Source: Phallusia fumigata (taxonomy: Eukaryota; Chordata; Ascidiacea; Phlebobranchia; Ascidiidae). Taken from it: a stretch of 39,649 nucleotides of DNA. The notes beneath the pieces are model-generated. The model ran no database searches, had not been told where the DNA came from, and saw nothing but the letters and a program-made list of their open reading frames with translations. Shown one piece after another: positions 22,231 to 34,400 of the stretch; the stretch's first letter is position 1; each line of letters starts with the position of its first letter. Location of the stretch: contig QXVZ01022734.1 in the NCBI GenBank assembly GCA_008931825.1, positions 1 to 39,649 of the forward strand, read 5' to 3'. Both the position numbers and the translations under genes were made by a program.

Positions 22231-22571
22231 CCTTTCTACAGATGAGTAATGAAGGACAAAAGTGAGATAAAGGTGGAATGTACCTAAATATTGACTACTT
22301 TTATTGATATAGTCACTCTACTGAGTTTTAATAAAATACGAAAATTACACCAAAAATACAAATTTTTTTTGCGCACAACGAAAAGTACCGCCACTGAAAC
22401 TGGACTGCTGCAGCATAATAGTTTTGTTCTTGCACCTGATGGAACAGTGTTGTTTTTTATGTGAGTGAAGGAAATAACCAACCAACATGCTTTTACTGAA
22501 AGTTCTGACGTGTGTGTTGGAATACTGCGACACTTCGACGTACACGTTTGTGACGTCACCATAGAGTGTCA

Positions 22572-23115
22572 TGTTTCTTCGGACTATGAGCGAAGCATGG
22601 TATTTTTCGAACTAACAAAAAAGGAATGTTGTCCGTTTTCAACAACAGTGTTTCTAAAATTTTTAGTTTGACCGGGGTTAGTAACAGGACAATTCATCAG
22701 TATTTTTATTGTCAAGTTGAAACCGCATAATTTTTGTAGTCGAAAGAAAAAAGTCTGATTTTTTTTGCGAAAAAATAACATAAAAACGATTTTGGTTTTG
22801 ATAAACGTAAAACAAAAATGTTAAAGAAACTGACTTTTGTGGTATTTAATTACTAAACCTTGAGTTTTTTAGTTGCCTGAATTTTTAAAAACAGATAAAA
22901 TACATCCGGATTGTCTGATTTGTCAACTACAGAAGTATAAAAAAATGTTGGGTAACATCTATTTGTGGTAATCAGACTTTAGACACCTTTTACGCTGCCG
23001 CCTTGAGGCGTGAAGTCGTAAAGTCTGGACGGTGGAGAAGTTAGCTTTGGCGTTTATTCTGATGTTGTTCTTTTTGTACAAGTGACAAACTATTTATTAA
23101 CACGTGCTGGTTTGA
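22572..23115 (+). promoter_or_regulatory. Upstream region of the RS/RG-rich gene
   Basis: Sequence between the hAT remnant and the start codon at 23116. A TATA-like 'tataaaaaaa' occurs near 22936, about 180 bases before the ATG. No other gene is visible. The promoter assignment is by position only. Confidence 0.3.
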
Positions 23116-26100
23116 ATGGCGGATTCCAGCAAAAACAGGTAAAAGCAAAAACCTAGCGTTGTTACGTAAAAAATACAATAAAAATTTGGCGTTGTTATTG
23201 AAGTTAGCAATGCTGTAAATACCTGGTGAAATTACCAAAAGAACTTTTACCAGTGGGGTATAATTTGGATTGAGTGCAGTATTTGGCAAAACATTCACTT
23301 TTGGTCTGAGACGATGTTTTACACAAAGAAAGTAGTGACCCAATGTAATACACTTGTAATCTCCAGGAAATAATAATCATTACCCCTCCTTTTTGTAAAC
23401 ACTTGAAGTATAATATAACTATTGTGCATTTACTATATGTATCAATGTCAAAACCGCAATGAGGTTTTTGTTTTGCAGAGGTTCTACCCAAGCTGGTGGT
23501 GAGTTGTGAAGAATTGTATAATGAATCCCCCAAATGATTGTGCACAAATTTACATCTGATTTTATGACAAAATATTTTAAAGCAATTATGATAAACCCTA
23601 ACCTAAACCAGTTTTTACGACCTGGAGCAAATCGTATTACATGTTGTTTTCAAATTTTTTCACATTATAATTATATCATTTTTTTGTTTTGTTCTAAAAG
23701 TTTTTTTTTATTTCTGTCACTGTTCACAGATGTAATATGATTTGTTTTCAGTTGCATCCTCCAATGCAAGCAAAAAAACTGCCACAACTGTAAAAAAGAA
23801 GGTAAGATTGCCATGGTAATTATGAGTCCACATTGAAGGGGACTGTTTTGTTTACACGTTTTTGGTCAAGAATGAGTGATCCAAATTTCTTTACATTTTT
23901 ACACAAAGTATATGGGTTTCTGAAGTTGTTAGCTTATATATTGCAAGCTTTTAATTGTATGTTAGTTGTTTAGGTTAGGTTGACCCATTTTACCTTCTTT
24001 TTCCGGCCCCAAAAATTTTGTTTGCAGGCTTTTTTGGGTGAGAACTATTAGGCCAAATTAGTTGAATGGTAAAATGTTCACTACTGAAGTGCTTATTGTT
24101 GGTTTTTGAAAGTACAAATACATTGATGATGAATATGTACCACATCACCAAAACCATGTTGGACCATTAAGGGTTCTTAGTTTGGTTGACTGGCACACAT
24201 CCACGTCACTGTTATGCCAGTGTCTATTTCTTGACCCAATTAAGAGTAATATCTCCTTATTCTACAAGAAACAAGGTAGTTTGGTTTGTGTGGGTATGGG
24301 TATAAGTATGTGTATGGAGTAAAGACTAGCATTAGCATGAGATTTGAAATACTTTCGTTAAAGTCAGCAAATGTATTCTGTTTTTTAATCTGAATTTTTT
24401 GTCCTGAATCTAAAAGTGTCCTAAAGCTAAATTACAAGTGAGAGTTACAAAAACTCTGTTTCATTTATTATTTTGTTTAGGTAATTCGAAGACTGGTAAA
24501 GAATGCAAAAACTGGTGAAATCATAAAGACCGAAATTGTAAGAATCGACAGCAATGGAGAAACATCAGTTACATCCTATCCTGCTGGCACCGAAGTTCCC
24601 AACCTCGGATACAACACCACTTCAGGTACAAGCACAACAATGCAGTGGGTTAGTTGCAAACACCAGAAATGCTGGTATTAAGCATTTGTGTTGAATAAAC
24701 AAACTCAAGAAACTTATAATTGATGTTCTTTGTTTTACATCCTATTCACATGGGTTTCCTTTTTTATCCACAGAACCTGCCAGCAGATCACCACTTGGCA
24801 CATCAGAAAGTCCATTTAGGTAAAAAGTAGCTAAGATTTTAATAAGGTTATCTCGTTCTTTGTTCAACTTTAACCCCAGTTTAGGAGCCTCAAGTTTAGT
24901 TTGAAAAAATATGTTCAAATTTAACCCCCGTTTTAAATTCAAATCTGCCACATAAACTTCTACCCATTGTATGCACATTTTTGCACATGCACTTGCTCTG
25001 TCCTTTATTATGTCCAGGTTTAGTGCACCACTCATAATTAGGTAAAGAGAGCTGCAAGTTTGAATTAAACTCAAAATAGACCCAACAGACTGTTTCACCA
25101 AGAGTTAAAAAAATCTGAAATGTACTGTGTTCTAGCTGTTGTTTGGCATTTCCACTTTTAGCCTGACTTCCTAGGGATTCAATTTTCCAAATCGGAAAAA
25201 CTCATCATTTGTTCATGTGTGTAGAAAACATGATGTAGGGCCAAGTGTTCCAGCCACTGTTGCTGGAATCGATGATCTTTTGGAACAGGAAAGGGCTTTG
25301 GCAATGTCTTCCAACATTACTAGCAAGGATCATCAGTCATCAAAAGATACTAAAAAAGTAACATATTTAGATTAAACGAGGATATATATTACTGTTGAAT
25401 AAAACCTGTTGACATGCATAATTTACCAAGGTTCTATATATTCCTTGCTGTGTTACCGCCAGCTTAGCAGATGGGTATCGCTTGCACTTAATAGCCAATA
25501 TAAATATTTACATTTGTTTCTTTAGGCTGATGAAAGTTTAGAAAGTACACTTATAACAATTATGAAATCCAAAAGACACCGTGAACCTAAGAGTAGAAAG
25601 CGTGGCTTAGTTGCAAGCACTATGCCGACTCATCAAACAGATGAAAGTAAGGATTTTTAGAACATGTATGAATGAAACACTTATTCTAGGATAACCAGCT
25701 GTTCTACTATGACCATCCCTACATGACTCTAGGCCCAGAATATTGTTTCAATGGTTTCCTTCAGTTAGTTACAAACTTTAAATAAATCAACTTAGTATTT
25801 TTAAAATATACTGTTGCACCCCAAAATATGAAGAAATATGCATAATTAACAACAATAAAAAAAGTTGAGATTACCAAATTTGAAATAATGTAATGAACAT
25901 ATATATTCTATTTAAATTGTGTCATATTGTACAATTACCATGTGTTGAAAGCCACCTTTCTATTTGTTTCTGATTTCAAGAAGTTTGAATATTTGAGTGT
26001 GTTGACTTTGTGTAAAGCCAAGTAGGTAAATCTATCTTTCAATAATCTTGACAAACTGCTTCCACTATATCAGTGTCACTTCTTAGTGTAAATGATGAAA

Positions 26101-29100
26101 TCCCCTAATGCAAATTTTCTGTGTAAGGCTTCTTGCAAGCTTTTGTACATCTAATTAACAAACAAATGGTTGTCGATTTTTCATGTCAAATATGGCTGAT
26201 GTTTTGTTCAGAAAATAACAACAGTGATTTCGCTGGAGACACTGATTATAGGAGTATTGCAGCAAGTGATTTAGGAGATGAAGAAAAACAAAAGAAACGT
26301 CAAGAGAGACACAGGTATTTTAAATCACAATGCAAGATGTTGTTGCGATAACACACAAGTTTATACTTTTTCTGCCTGTAACCAACAAGATAAATATTTG
26401 GAGTTCTGTGAATTCGCTGTCAAAATAGCGAATTAGGCTTTTAAAACATAAACTTCTTGCATCTAGCACAGTGGTCGGCAAACTGTGTTGGCCACATACT
26501 ACGTTTTAGTGGATCATGCAAGCATTACATATGTGGGCCGCATGTTGTATGTGAGCTGGAGGCGGTGCCGGTGCTAAAATGTAGTCATACACTATTGTAT
26601 CATCTGTGTATGTTGTCTATTTGATACAAGAAATGTTTTTTATGTAACAATGTATTGAAATGAAACAGACGTTATCTATTTGGCACTAGAAATATCTATT
26701 GTGTGAAATGCATTGTATTAGAACAGATATTAATCATTTGACATCACAAACAATTGTTACATAACAATGCATTGTGGTGGAACAGGTCACGTCAAGAACA
26801 CATGAATAGAAAAAGAATAATTGAATATTTGACATGAATTTAATTAGTGAATCTCAAAAAAGGGATATGTGGTTTCAAACACAAAAAGGATTTGTTAGGA
26901 GACATTTCAAATGTCTCAGTTGACTTGTATTGGTTGTACTGTATGTAGGACTCCACTCACAACTAAATCAAGAATTTGGAAAAATCGAAACGCTTACACA
27001 TACATAGCGAAGTCTTAAATGACAAACATCACAGGAAAGCAAGCTGTTAAGTAGCAAAAAAACATGGTTAACACCTTTTCCCCAAAATGCTTATTGTCTT
27101 GAAAAGTGCTTGACTGGATGCAAGTGATGTGATGTATTACGACCTTGAACGAAACGCAATAGCAATTTCTATTGGGTTAGTTTCTAGTTTCTACCAATCT
27201 TAACTAAGTATAATCTTCATGAATTGTATGCTACACTATGATGACTAGCACTTGCATAAATAAAATAATATTTTATGTTGTAGGCGCAGACGTGAAAAAA
27301 AGAATGCGGAAGGTGAAGTTTCAACAAAAAAGGTAATGCTTTTATTTTTTACTTGACATATTCCAAAAAAGACTATTTATTACATTTCTTGCAAGGTGGC
27401 ATGCAAATGCTGTAGGCATTATTCCTTTAACTTTTTCAAACCTGTAATTTATCAAGTAATTATGATGCTTGGATGAAACTGGCAAGAAATATTAAAATGT
27501 ACATATTTTTAGTAGTCACCTACTGTCAAATAATGCTTCTGCTTCAAGTACAATGTGACCTAAAACTTTTGTGAATATTGCCTTGAATTTACCAGGGATG
27601 ACAAAGAAGTAATTGCATTGATATTGTATACAACAGCATTTCTCAAACTTTTTTACCCCAATGACCACTTTTTCTGAGGACCACATGTTCTCAAAACAGG
27701 AGATTTTATAAAGCCGTTCATGGTTTAAGTCATTTTTTTGCGTACCACTATGATTACGGGTAAGGTTGCCAACCGTCCTTTATTTCAAAGGACAATCCTT
27801 TATTCAGCTCTATTTGTCCTTGTCTTTTATTGAGATTTGAAATAACACTATCTGTCCTTTTTTTAAAACCTTTTTGACTTGTGGTTAAATTTTTGAACTG
27901 AGACTCGAAGAATCAAAACAAATGTAGCATATTAACAAAATATAGTGATGACGGCCTGTACAAAATCGAGCCGTAAATTGTTATGAAAGAAATCTATGTG
28001 AGAAAACATGTCATAGTAGTGCCAATCTTTTATGTCATCATCAGATTGAAATATTAATTGAAAGTGTGTTTTCGATACGTGATAGAATATCAATCATGTT
28101 TTTATGTCCTTTATTGTAGCCTAACAGAGTTGGCAACCCTAATTACGGGTATACAACAACATTTTAATTGGAAGCATCATGGCATACCAAGTTAAGCTGG
28201 TGGCATGTGCAGTGAAAAAAGGGGGCAAATGCGATTATGAGACCTTTTATTTCCGGCAATATTTGACCAACCCTGTCCACGGGTTTGTGAAAGAAGCAGA
28301 TTTTTTTTTAATGTAACGGCGATGTGTCATCCTTTTTTGCCCTTAAATTGTTCTAATCACTGAAACTAGCTTTTAACACTAAACAGTTAGATTGAAGTTG
28401 AATATTTGTTTTGCAGGATATTAGTAAAGATGATGCCGCTATGTTATTCGATCCTTTGCCTGATAGTGAAGAATTGTACCCACTTGAGGAAGCTGAACTT
28501 TTGGCTAAACAAATGCAAAAAGGTGCTTATTTAAAAGAAAAATTGTACTAGTGATAGAATGCAAAATAATCATGTACCAGTGAAAGACCAATTATTAGTT
28601 TTTTTTACTTTATGCAGAGAAACGTTCTCAAACGGTCAAGCCATTGACGGAAATCAATGAAAAAATTGAGGATTCTGCAAGTGAGGAAGTGCAAAAGGAT
28701 GTTGAAAAGAAACCAAAAGAAAAGAAAAAACACAAGGAAAAAAAGAAAAAGAAGAAAAAGAATAAACGTACAAAGAAAGAAGATTCAGACGTTGAAAATC
28801 TCTTTTCCCAGGAAAAAAGCACTAATGTTTTCGAAGAGGAAAATAATGATAAAAATAATATTCCTAAAGAAGTGGTACACCGCAGCAGGTTGGTTTTGAC
28901 ATGACCTTTGAATATCTGTATAACCTGTAAATATCAGCTTTAAATTTTGCTCATCTTATGATTTTCTTGATTGTGCATTGTCCCAAGAAACACACATGGA
29001 TTTTCATTGGCCATGAACTTGCCTTTTAATACTCGTCAGAATAGGTTAAACAATTGAGATGATGGTGTGTTATCAGTTTTGTTTGATTCCAAAGCCTTTC

Positions 29101-31038
29101 TCCCAAAGTGGGTGGGTAACTTATACGGTCTAATAACAATTATCCATATTAATTTATAGTATTATTAAAAATATGCTTTTCGTTGTGTTTAGGTCCAACA
29201 GCATTTCCTCTATGTCACTTTCCTCTATCTCTTCAGCCTTTAGTGAATCATTTGACTTCGCAGAGGGAGATTTTAAAATGGTTTCAACAGAAAACTTTGA
29301 CAGCGTATGTCTAACATGATTTTTATCCTTTTTTAGTGAAATGGCTGTCCAACATGTTTCCTTTGGTTTTAAAAAGCAGTTTGGAATATACTAATAAAAC
29401 AATACAGCTTTTTAAAAAGACATACATAACTTGACTTGTTTTTGAGAATTGTAATTGCCCCATAATCAACTTCAATGATACAGTAATAACTCATGACAAT
29501 TCTTAAAACAATTATTAAACCTGGTGTATAGTGTGAAAAAATTGTCCCCTAATTGCCTTTATGATCTTTAACAGAAGCTCTCACTTTCTGGGTCTTTTGT
29601 GTTTAGGCTCTGGGTGAATACCAGCGTGCTAGGGGAATGTTTCCAGTACGAGGTCGTGGAATGTTTGATCCATATTTCCGTGGTGGTCGTGGTTTTCGAG
29701 GTTACCCAAACGTTCGAGGAAGAGGAAGATCGCGAGCAGGTTTTAGAGGAAGAGGCCGGGGAGGTGGGTGATGTTTAATAAACAATGGCTAATTTGTGCG
29801 ATGTTATAGGTGCTTTACGTATAAATTGCTTGGAAACTAACTACCCAACATACAGCACATGATAAGGGTTGCAATAAAATTCACTTACATCACGAAACTG
29901 CCGTTATTACAAATTAAGCTAAACCAGTGATCGAAAACCTTTTTAAGGCAGCACGACAGTTTGCAAATTATAAAAGCTGTTCACACACCTTGTTTTGGTT
30001 TTTGTTCACCTAATAATGACACCAGTAAATATTGCAACGCCAGAAAGTTTTATGTGTTCCTACTGCAAATATTTAAAGCCATGAATTGTGTACAAGCTAG
30101 GTATATGTTTCAAAAAGGACAAATGAAGGTTAAAACTAAGTTTGAAAAAAATATTTTTGTTTGTAAAGATGGTGTTGGTTATATGGATCCTTCGGCTGGT
30201 GGTATGATTGGCGTGGGTCCGGGTATTCCTGGACGTGGCGCTCGTGGTGCATGGAGAGGCAATTCGTGGATGCCCGGCCATCCTGGTTGGGGTCGAGGTT
30301 TTAATAATATGGAAGAAGGTGGTATTGGTATTTATGTGGAAGAGGACAGCGATGATAACAAAAGAAAACATCATTCAGGTTCCAGGTAAAAATAATGAAA
30401 CCAGTAGTATTTCTGTGCCAATACCAGAAGTTAAATATATTTTTTTAAATTTTAGATTGTTTTTTTTAATATCACACTTATACAAATATGTTTTATTATA
30501 TTATTAACAGTTGTTTTATGTCCAAAATTAAATCAAAAAATTAATGACAGTTTTATGTCCACATTTGATTTGGCAAACCTGTCCAAAATCATTTTTGCTT
30601 TATACTCCCAAAATATGATTTTTTGTTCCCTTACAGAAACACACTGCATTTACTAGTAGAATATAATTGTTGCANATTTGATTTGGCAAACCTGTCCAAA
30701 ATCATTTTTGCTTTATACTCCCAAAATATGATTTTTTGTTCCCTTACAGAAACACACTGCATTTACTAGTAGAATATAATTGTTGCATTTTGTATTCTAG
30801 CTCATATTCATCTTCCTACACATCAAGATCTCGTTCACGGCATCGTAGAAGACGTCGGCATAGATCAAGTAGTCGGTCCTATTCATCCTACAGCCGGTCA
30901 TATTCCAGATCTTACAGTAGATCTTATTCAAGTCGCTCTTATTCAAGATCTTACTCGCGGTCAACATCAAGGTCATATTCCTACTCCAGATCGAGATCTC
31001 GGTCCTGGTCCTCTTCAAGTCAAGCAAGCTCTAGGTAG
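23116..31038 (+). CDS. Unidentified nuclear-type protein with Lys-rich, RG-rich and RS-rich regions, 15 exons
   Basis: Exons: 23116-23138, 23479-23498, 23752-23801, 24481-24625, 24774-24819, 25225-25357, 25526-25646, 26212-26314, 27284-27332, 28417-28522, 28618-28888, 29193-29304, 29607-29763, 30169-30385, 30801-31038. All phases agree (1791 nt, 596 aa plus TAG). It starts MADSSKNRGSTQAG, then KKVIRRLVKNAKTGEI. Exon 11 (about residues 266-356) has a Lys/Glu-rich tract. Exons 13-14 are Gly/Arg-rich with many RGRG and FRG motifs (about 394-517), as in RNA-binding RGG proteins. Exon 15 is a dense SR/SY tail (about 518-596) resembling SR splicing factors. No RRM or zinc finger is seen. I do not recognise the family; an RNA-processing role is inferred from composition. 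The stop codon lies two bases beyond a potential donor, so the gene may continue into the 31429-37889 exons. Confidence 0.75.
26469..26800 (+). repeat. hAT-like end followed by about 60-bp degenerate tandem repeats (intron 8)
   Basis: It starts CAGTGGTCGGCAAACTGTG, a classic hAT-type terminus, followed by GC-rich 'gtgggccgcatg'. From about 26590 to 26790 three to four degenerate units follow, beginning near 26649, 26711 and 26770 (spacing 62 and 59). Shared phrases are 'cattgtatt', 'gaacaga', 'atctatttg' and 'aacaatg'. No opposite end or target duplication was found. Confidence 0.5.
27634..28148. mobile_element. Eroded hAT-like element carrying a nested element (intron 9)
   Basis: The left end reads CAGCATTTCTCAAACTTTTT, similar to hAT termini of the CAGTGTTTCTCAAAC type. 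Copies of GTATACAA flank it at 27626-27633 and 28149-28156, a candidate 8-bp target duplication. Only about 130 bp of its own sequence remains, and the right terminal repeat is not recognisable. The rest of the interval is a second, complete insertion. Confidence 0.45.
27761..28141. mobile_element. 381-bp non-autonomous element with perfect 8-bp TSD, nested
   Basis: It begins TAAGGTTGCCAAC and ends, reverse-complemented, TAGGGTTGCCAAC. CCTTTATT is repeated inside both ends. It is flanked by perfect ATTACGGG duplications (27753-27760 and 28142-28149). The 8-bp duplication and GGTTGCCAAC termini fit a hAT-type MITE. It lies within the eroded hAT-like element in intron 9 of the RS/RG-rich gene. 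Confidence 0.8.
28911..29000 (+). repeat. Intronic repeat, copy 1 (intron 11)
   Basis: About 90 bp, from 'aatatctgtataacctgtaa' to 'cacacatgga', recurs at 31661-31750 with roughly 90% identity by eye. It lies directly after the exon 28618-28888. No family recognised. Confidence 0.6.
29925..29975 (+). mobile_element. hAT terminal fragment (intron 13)
   Basis: CAGTGATCGAAAACCTTTTT followed by 'aaggcagcacgacag' resembles hAT ends of the CAGTGGTTCTCAACCTTTTT type. No partner end was found, so only a fragment is claimed. Confidence 0.35.
30563..30787. repeat. Exact 112-bp repeat around an N (contig overlap)
   Basis: 30563-30674 and 30676-30787 are the same sequence, separated only by an N at 30675. 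It lies in the intron before the RS exon at 30801. This is the expected signature of two overlapping contig ends that were scaffolded but not merged. The true intron is probably 113 bases shorter. Confidence 0.9.
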
Positions 31039-31184
31039 TGCGCTTGACGTTGTAATGATGGTCACTTAATTTTTTTTCCTTACTTGACCATTATCTTTTG
31101 ACAAATATTGTTCCGATTTTGGTACCAATCTTAAAATGTTAGTTGTAGAAATTGGTACTTTTGGTCATTTAGAGGTTGTTTAAC

Positions 31185-31190
31185 AATAAA
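31185..31190 (+). terminator. Polyadenylation signal after the 31036-31038 stop
   Basis: AATAAA occurs about 150 bases after the TAG that closes the RS exon. It supports a transcript ending here, either as the only end of the gene or as an alternative short isoform. Confidence 0.5.
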
Positions 31191-31428
31191 GAAGTGCGAT
31201 GGTAAGCTGAATTTGGCCAGTAAGGTATTTTGCCAGGTTCATTTCTAAAACTTTTCATCATTTGAAAAGGTGCTCTTGGGCCAAGGGTGCATTCTGTATT
31301 TTAAAAAAACGTAGGGAACTTGTTTAGGTATAGTGCATTTCACTGTTTTTAATTGGTTAACATTAGGTAGCCTGTGTTTGTTCATCATGCATGAACAAGT
31401 ATTAAAATTATCTGATTGTGTTTTTAAG

Positions 31429-34400
31429 AAAACCATCGAAATGGAGTTCTGATGATGAAAAAAGGTACAGTATTTTTAACTACCTCAGTATAAGAAATAT
31501 GAATATCTAAGTAGTAATTATGTTTCAAATAAAGGATTTTATATGTGCGGACAAAATTTTGCCAAAGATAAAAAAAATGATTTATTTGTTGGAAAGCATT
31601 TTGTGAACTTCTACTGAAAACCTTGCACATACATGGGTGTGGTTGACATAATCAAAACTAAATATTTGTATAACCTGTAAATATCAGCTTTGAATGTTTC
31701 TTATCACATGATTTTCTTGATTATGCATTGTCCCAAGAAACACACATGGAAATTTGAACCCTTTTGACATGGGTGTGGTTGACATGATCAAAACTTCAGA
31801 CAAAATTGTATTATCAATTTGTTTTAGATTTGGTGATATCTACACCGTTGGTGCCAGAAACATGGCAGACAACAAGGAAGAAGTGCCGTGGTGGGCTGAG
31901 TTTGACAAAACGTATGAAATTCAAAAAAATGTTGGCAAGGTCAGTAAAGATTTTTAGCAGCTTCTTGTGATAGGCCTCCTTCCACGAAGGGGACACATTG
32001 TTTTTACTCTGTTTGTGTCAAACTATTTGTTAGAGTGGCTGTGGGGTTTAAATCTTGCTTTCACATTGAGATTGACATGATGTAAGAAATGATTTAGTTG
32101 GATTATAATGATTTAGTTGGAAATCTTTACTTTTTGTTTAAAGTTTAAAACTGATTCCTGTACCAATTTCGTTCTAAAAACATCACTACTGGGGACCCAT
32201 ATGTTTATGCTAACAGAAACAATCATGTTATAAAATGGCAAGGGATTTAGGTACCCAATGTAATGCTGGTATTGAATATATATCCAACGTAATATAAGAA
32301 ATGGTATATGTGGAGAACATCATTTTGAGGTGGTAGTGTACGTCCATAAAAAATCTGGAGCCATCTCTAGTTTAAAATTGTGTTTATTTAATAGAACAAA
32401 TGTTTTGCAAAAAATCTGGCAATAAGGTTCACAACCATATAGACATTTCCAAAAGTAAAAATCAATAAATTAATTAAGTTGAAAATTGGAAAATTTACTG
32501 AAGGCTGAAAATTTATGCCATCTGTCTTAGCACCAAAAAAAAGTAAATGTAAATGTGTTTGCTTGTGACTTAGGAAACTTTGTGAGAAATGATTTTACTG
32601 TCATGTTGTGTTTTTTTTTCAGGAAGCAGCTAAAGTGCCAGAAAAATCAAAAGAGACCACAGAAAAAGGTTTGGACAAATTACAAGCATATAAAATTATG
32701 AGATACTGTACATTGCTTGTTGTTGGTCATGTTTTGTTTGTCTCCATAAGTTAGTGGGCAATACCAATAAGCATAATTGGTTTGTAAGCCTGGATAAAAA
32801 TATTAACCATTAAAAAAATTGTTTTAAGGCCTCTTGTTTATTGTAATGCACATGTGAAACAAATTTTTGATTTTCTTTTTCGCGGCAAAAACAAAGTAAA
32901 AAAGCTTAACTAAAGACCAATGAAAAATATAAAGTTGAAAGTATCTGTTTTTTTATGACGAGGGAGAGTTTATATGTGTGGAGTTTTGTGACTGCAGGGT
33001 TCAGCTTTTTGAATAATTCTGGTATAAATTGCTCAACAACAATTACTTACGTCTAGGTTTGTGTTTTGCTGAATAGTAAATCTGAATTGGTATTTGAATA
33101 ATAGCTTTGGGGAAAAATAAATGTAAAATACACCAGTGGGTGTGTGTGGATTGTACATGTGAAAAAACACACACTATTTTTATACTACTTGTTCAGTATT
33201 TTTTTGCAAAAATTATTCAACATACATAATAAGTATATGTTTTTGTTATGTAATCCGGATAAATGTTTATGTACAGATCAAAATCACAATGAAATTGAGA
33301 TTGTTCGTTGTGTACTGCATTTGATTGACAACGTTTGCATGAATGACACGTCAACAAGCAGCATAGTTAGAAGTTGTCTTGATGAAGTGATTGACCAAGT
33401 GAGTGAATTTATTCAATCTTGTGTTGAAATGGTTTTGCCTAACCAAGCATCAAACACATGGGCCCAATCTGGTAGTTTCCAACATTTTTCTAAGCATTCC
33501 ACATTTACCAATTGAGAATCTTTTCATTCCTCTCTGGTATATACAATAAACATCATTTATCAACCAAATGAATATTGATTAACATTTTTGTGGGCATTAT
33601 CTTTGCCTCAATAAATCTAGGTTGGAAAACCTGATCTGTTCGATGGCCAACAAACTGTGACAACTAAAAATAACACAAAAACGCGTAATAGTAACAGTTA
33701 TAAACAGTTAACAGTTATAGCACCTTAAAATAGTTTTTGCGTTGGGAGTAAATGTACCTTGGACTTTATCAAATGCACTGTATTACTAATTTTTCCCTTT
33801 TGTGGACATAAAACTTGCTATTATTATTGACTACCTTTGAGTTTATGACTATGATAATTGAGAACAGCCCTGCACTACAGCAATCTGCAGAAGCTTTTAA
33901 ACCGACCTAAAATAGCTAGCAGTTTTTTTGACCTGTTTATAGTTGTACAAGCCTAAATTATTATTATCATGTCATAAAAATATATCTCGTAAATGATATT
34001 GTTTGGTTTAGGTTTGCAAGAATGAAGATATGGTTGAGGTAAGCCATGTTAATATGTGCATTTATCCTGCTTAGTGTCTTAGATGTTGTGTACAATAACC
34101 TGAAGTTACCATCACTGAACTATAAAATATGGTCAAACTATTAGATTTTCACATGTTTATAACATTATAGGCTGCAGAGTATGGCATATATAAATACTAT
34201 CAGGATAAATAACATACTATAAGGCAATATTTAATAGACAGAATAAATAATATACAACAAATTATCATGTGGGAAATTGTTTACTGGGACCCACAAGAGC
34301 CATGGGTTGGACATTTGCCTTAGACAAGCATACATGCCAAGTTTTAAGGAAACCTTTGCACTGCTACACTGCTGGCCACAAGGAACCCTACACTTTTAAT

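Larger units (their letters stand above)
21177..22571. mobile_element. hAT-like element related to unit A1, opposite orientation
   Basis: It begins CAGGGGTGTGC and aligns with the reverse complement of 8860-9623. Shared landmarks are 'actcttaggctggtgag', 'gacgtcaaactggcaattg', 'aactaaagcc', 'tggaacagtg', 'cgtttgtgacgtca' and 'atagagtgt'. Similarity stops at about 22571, so the far terminal repeat is missing or replaced. It is interrupted by a complete 579-bp insertion (21395-21973) and by other sequence at about 22065-22330. Confidence 0.65.

Noticed and set aside
24742..25101. 119-codon minus-strand ORF
   Set aside because: Antisense to exon 24774-24819 and the following intron of a well-supported plus-strand gene; no domain.
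29961..30389. 142-codon ORF starting in the intron before exon 30169
   Set aside because: Only the part from 30169 is supported (good acceptor, correct phase). The upstream part is intron read-through.
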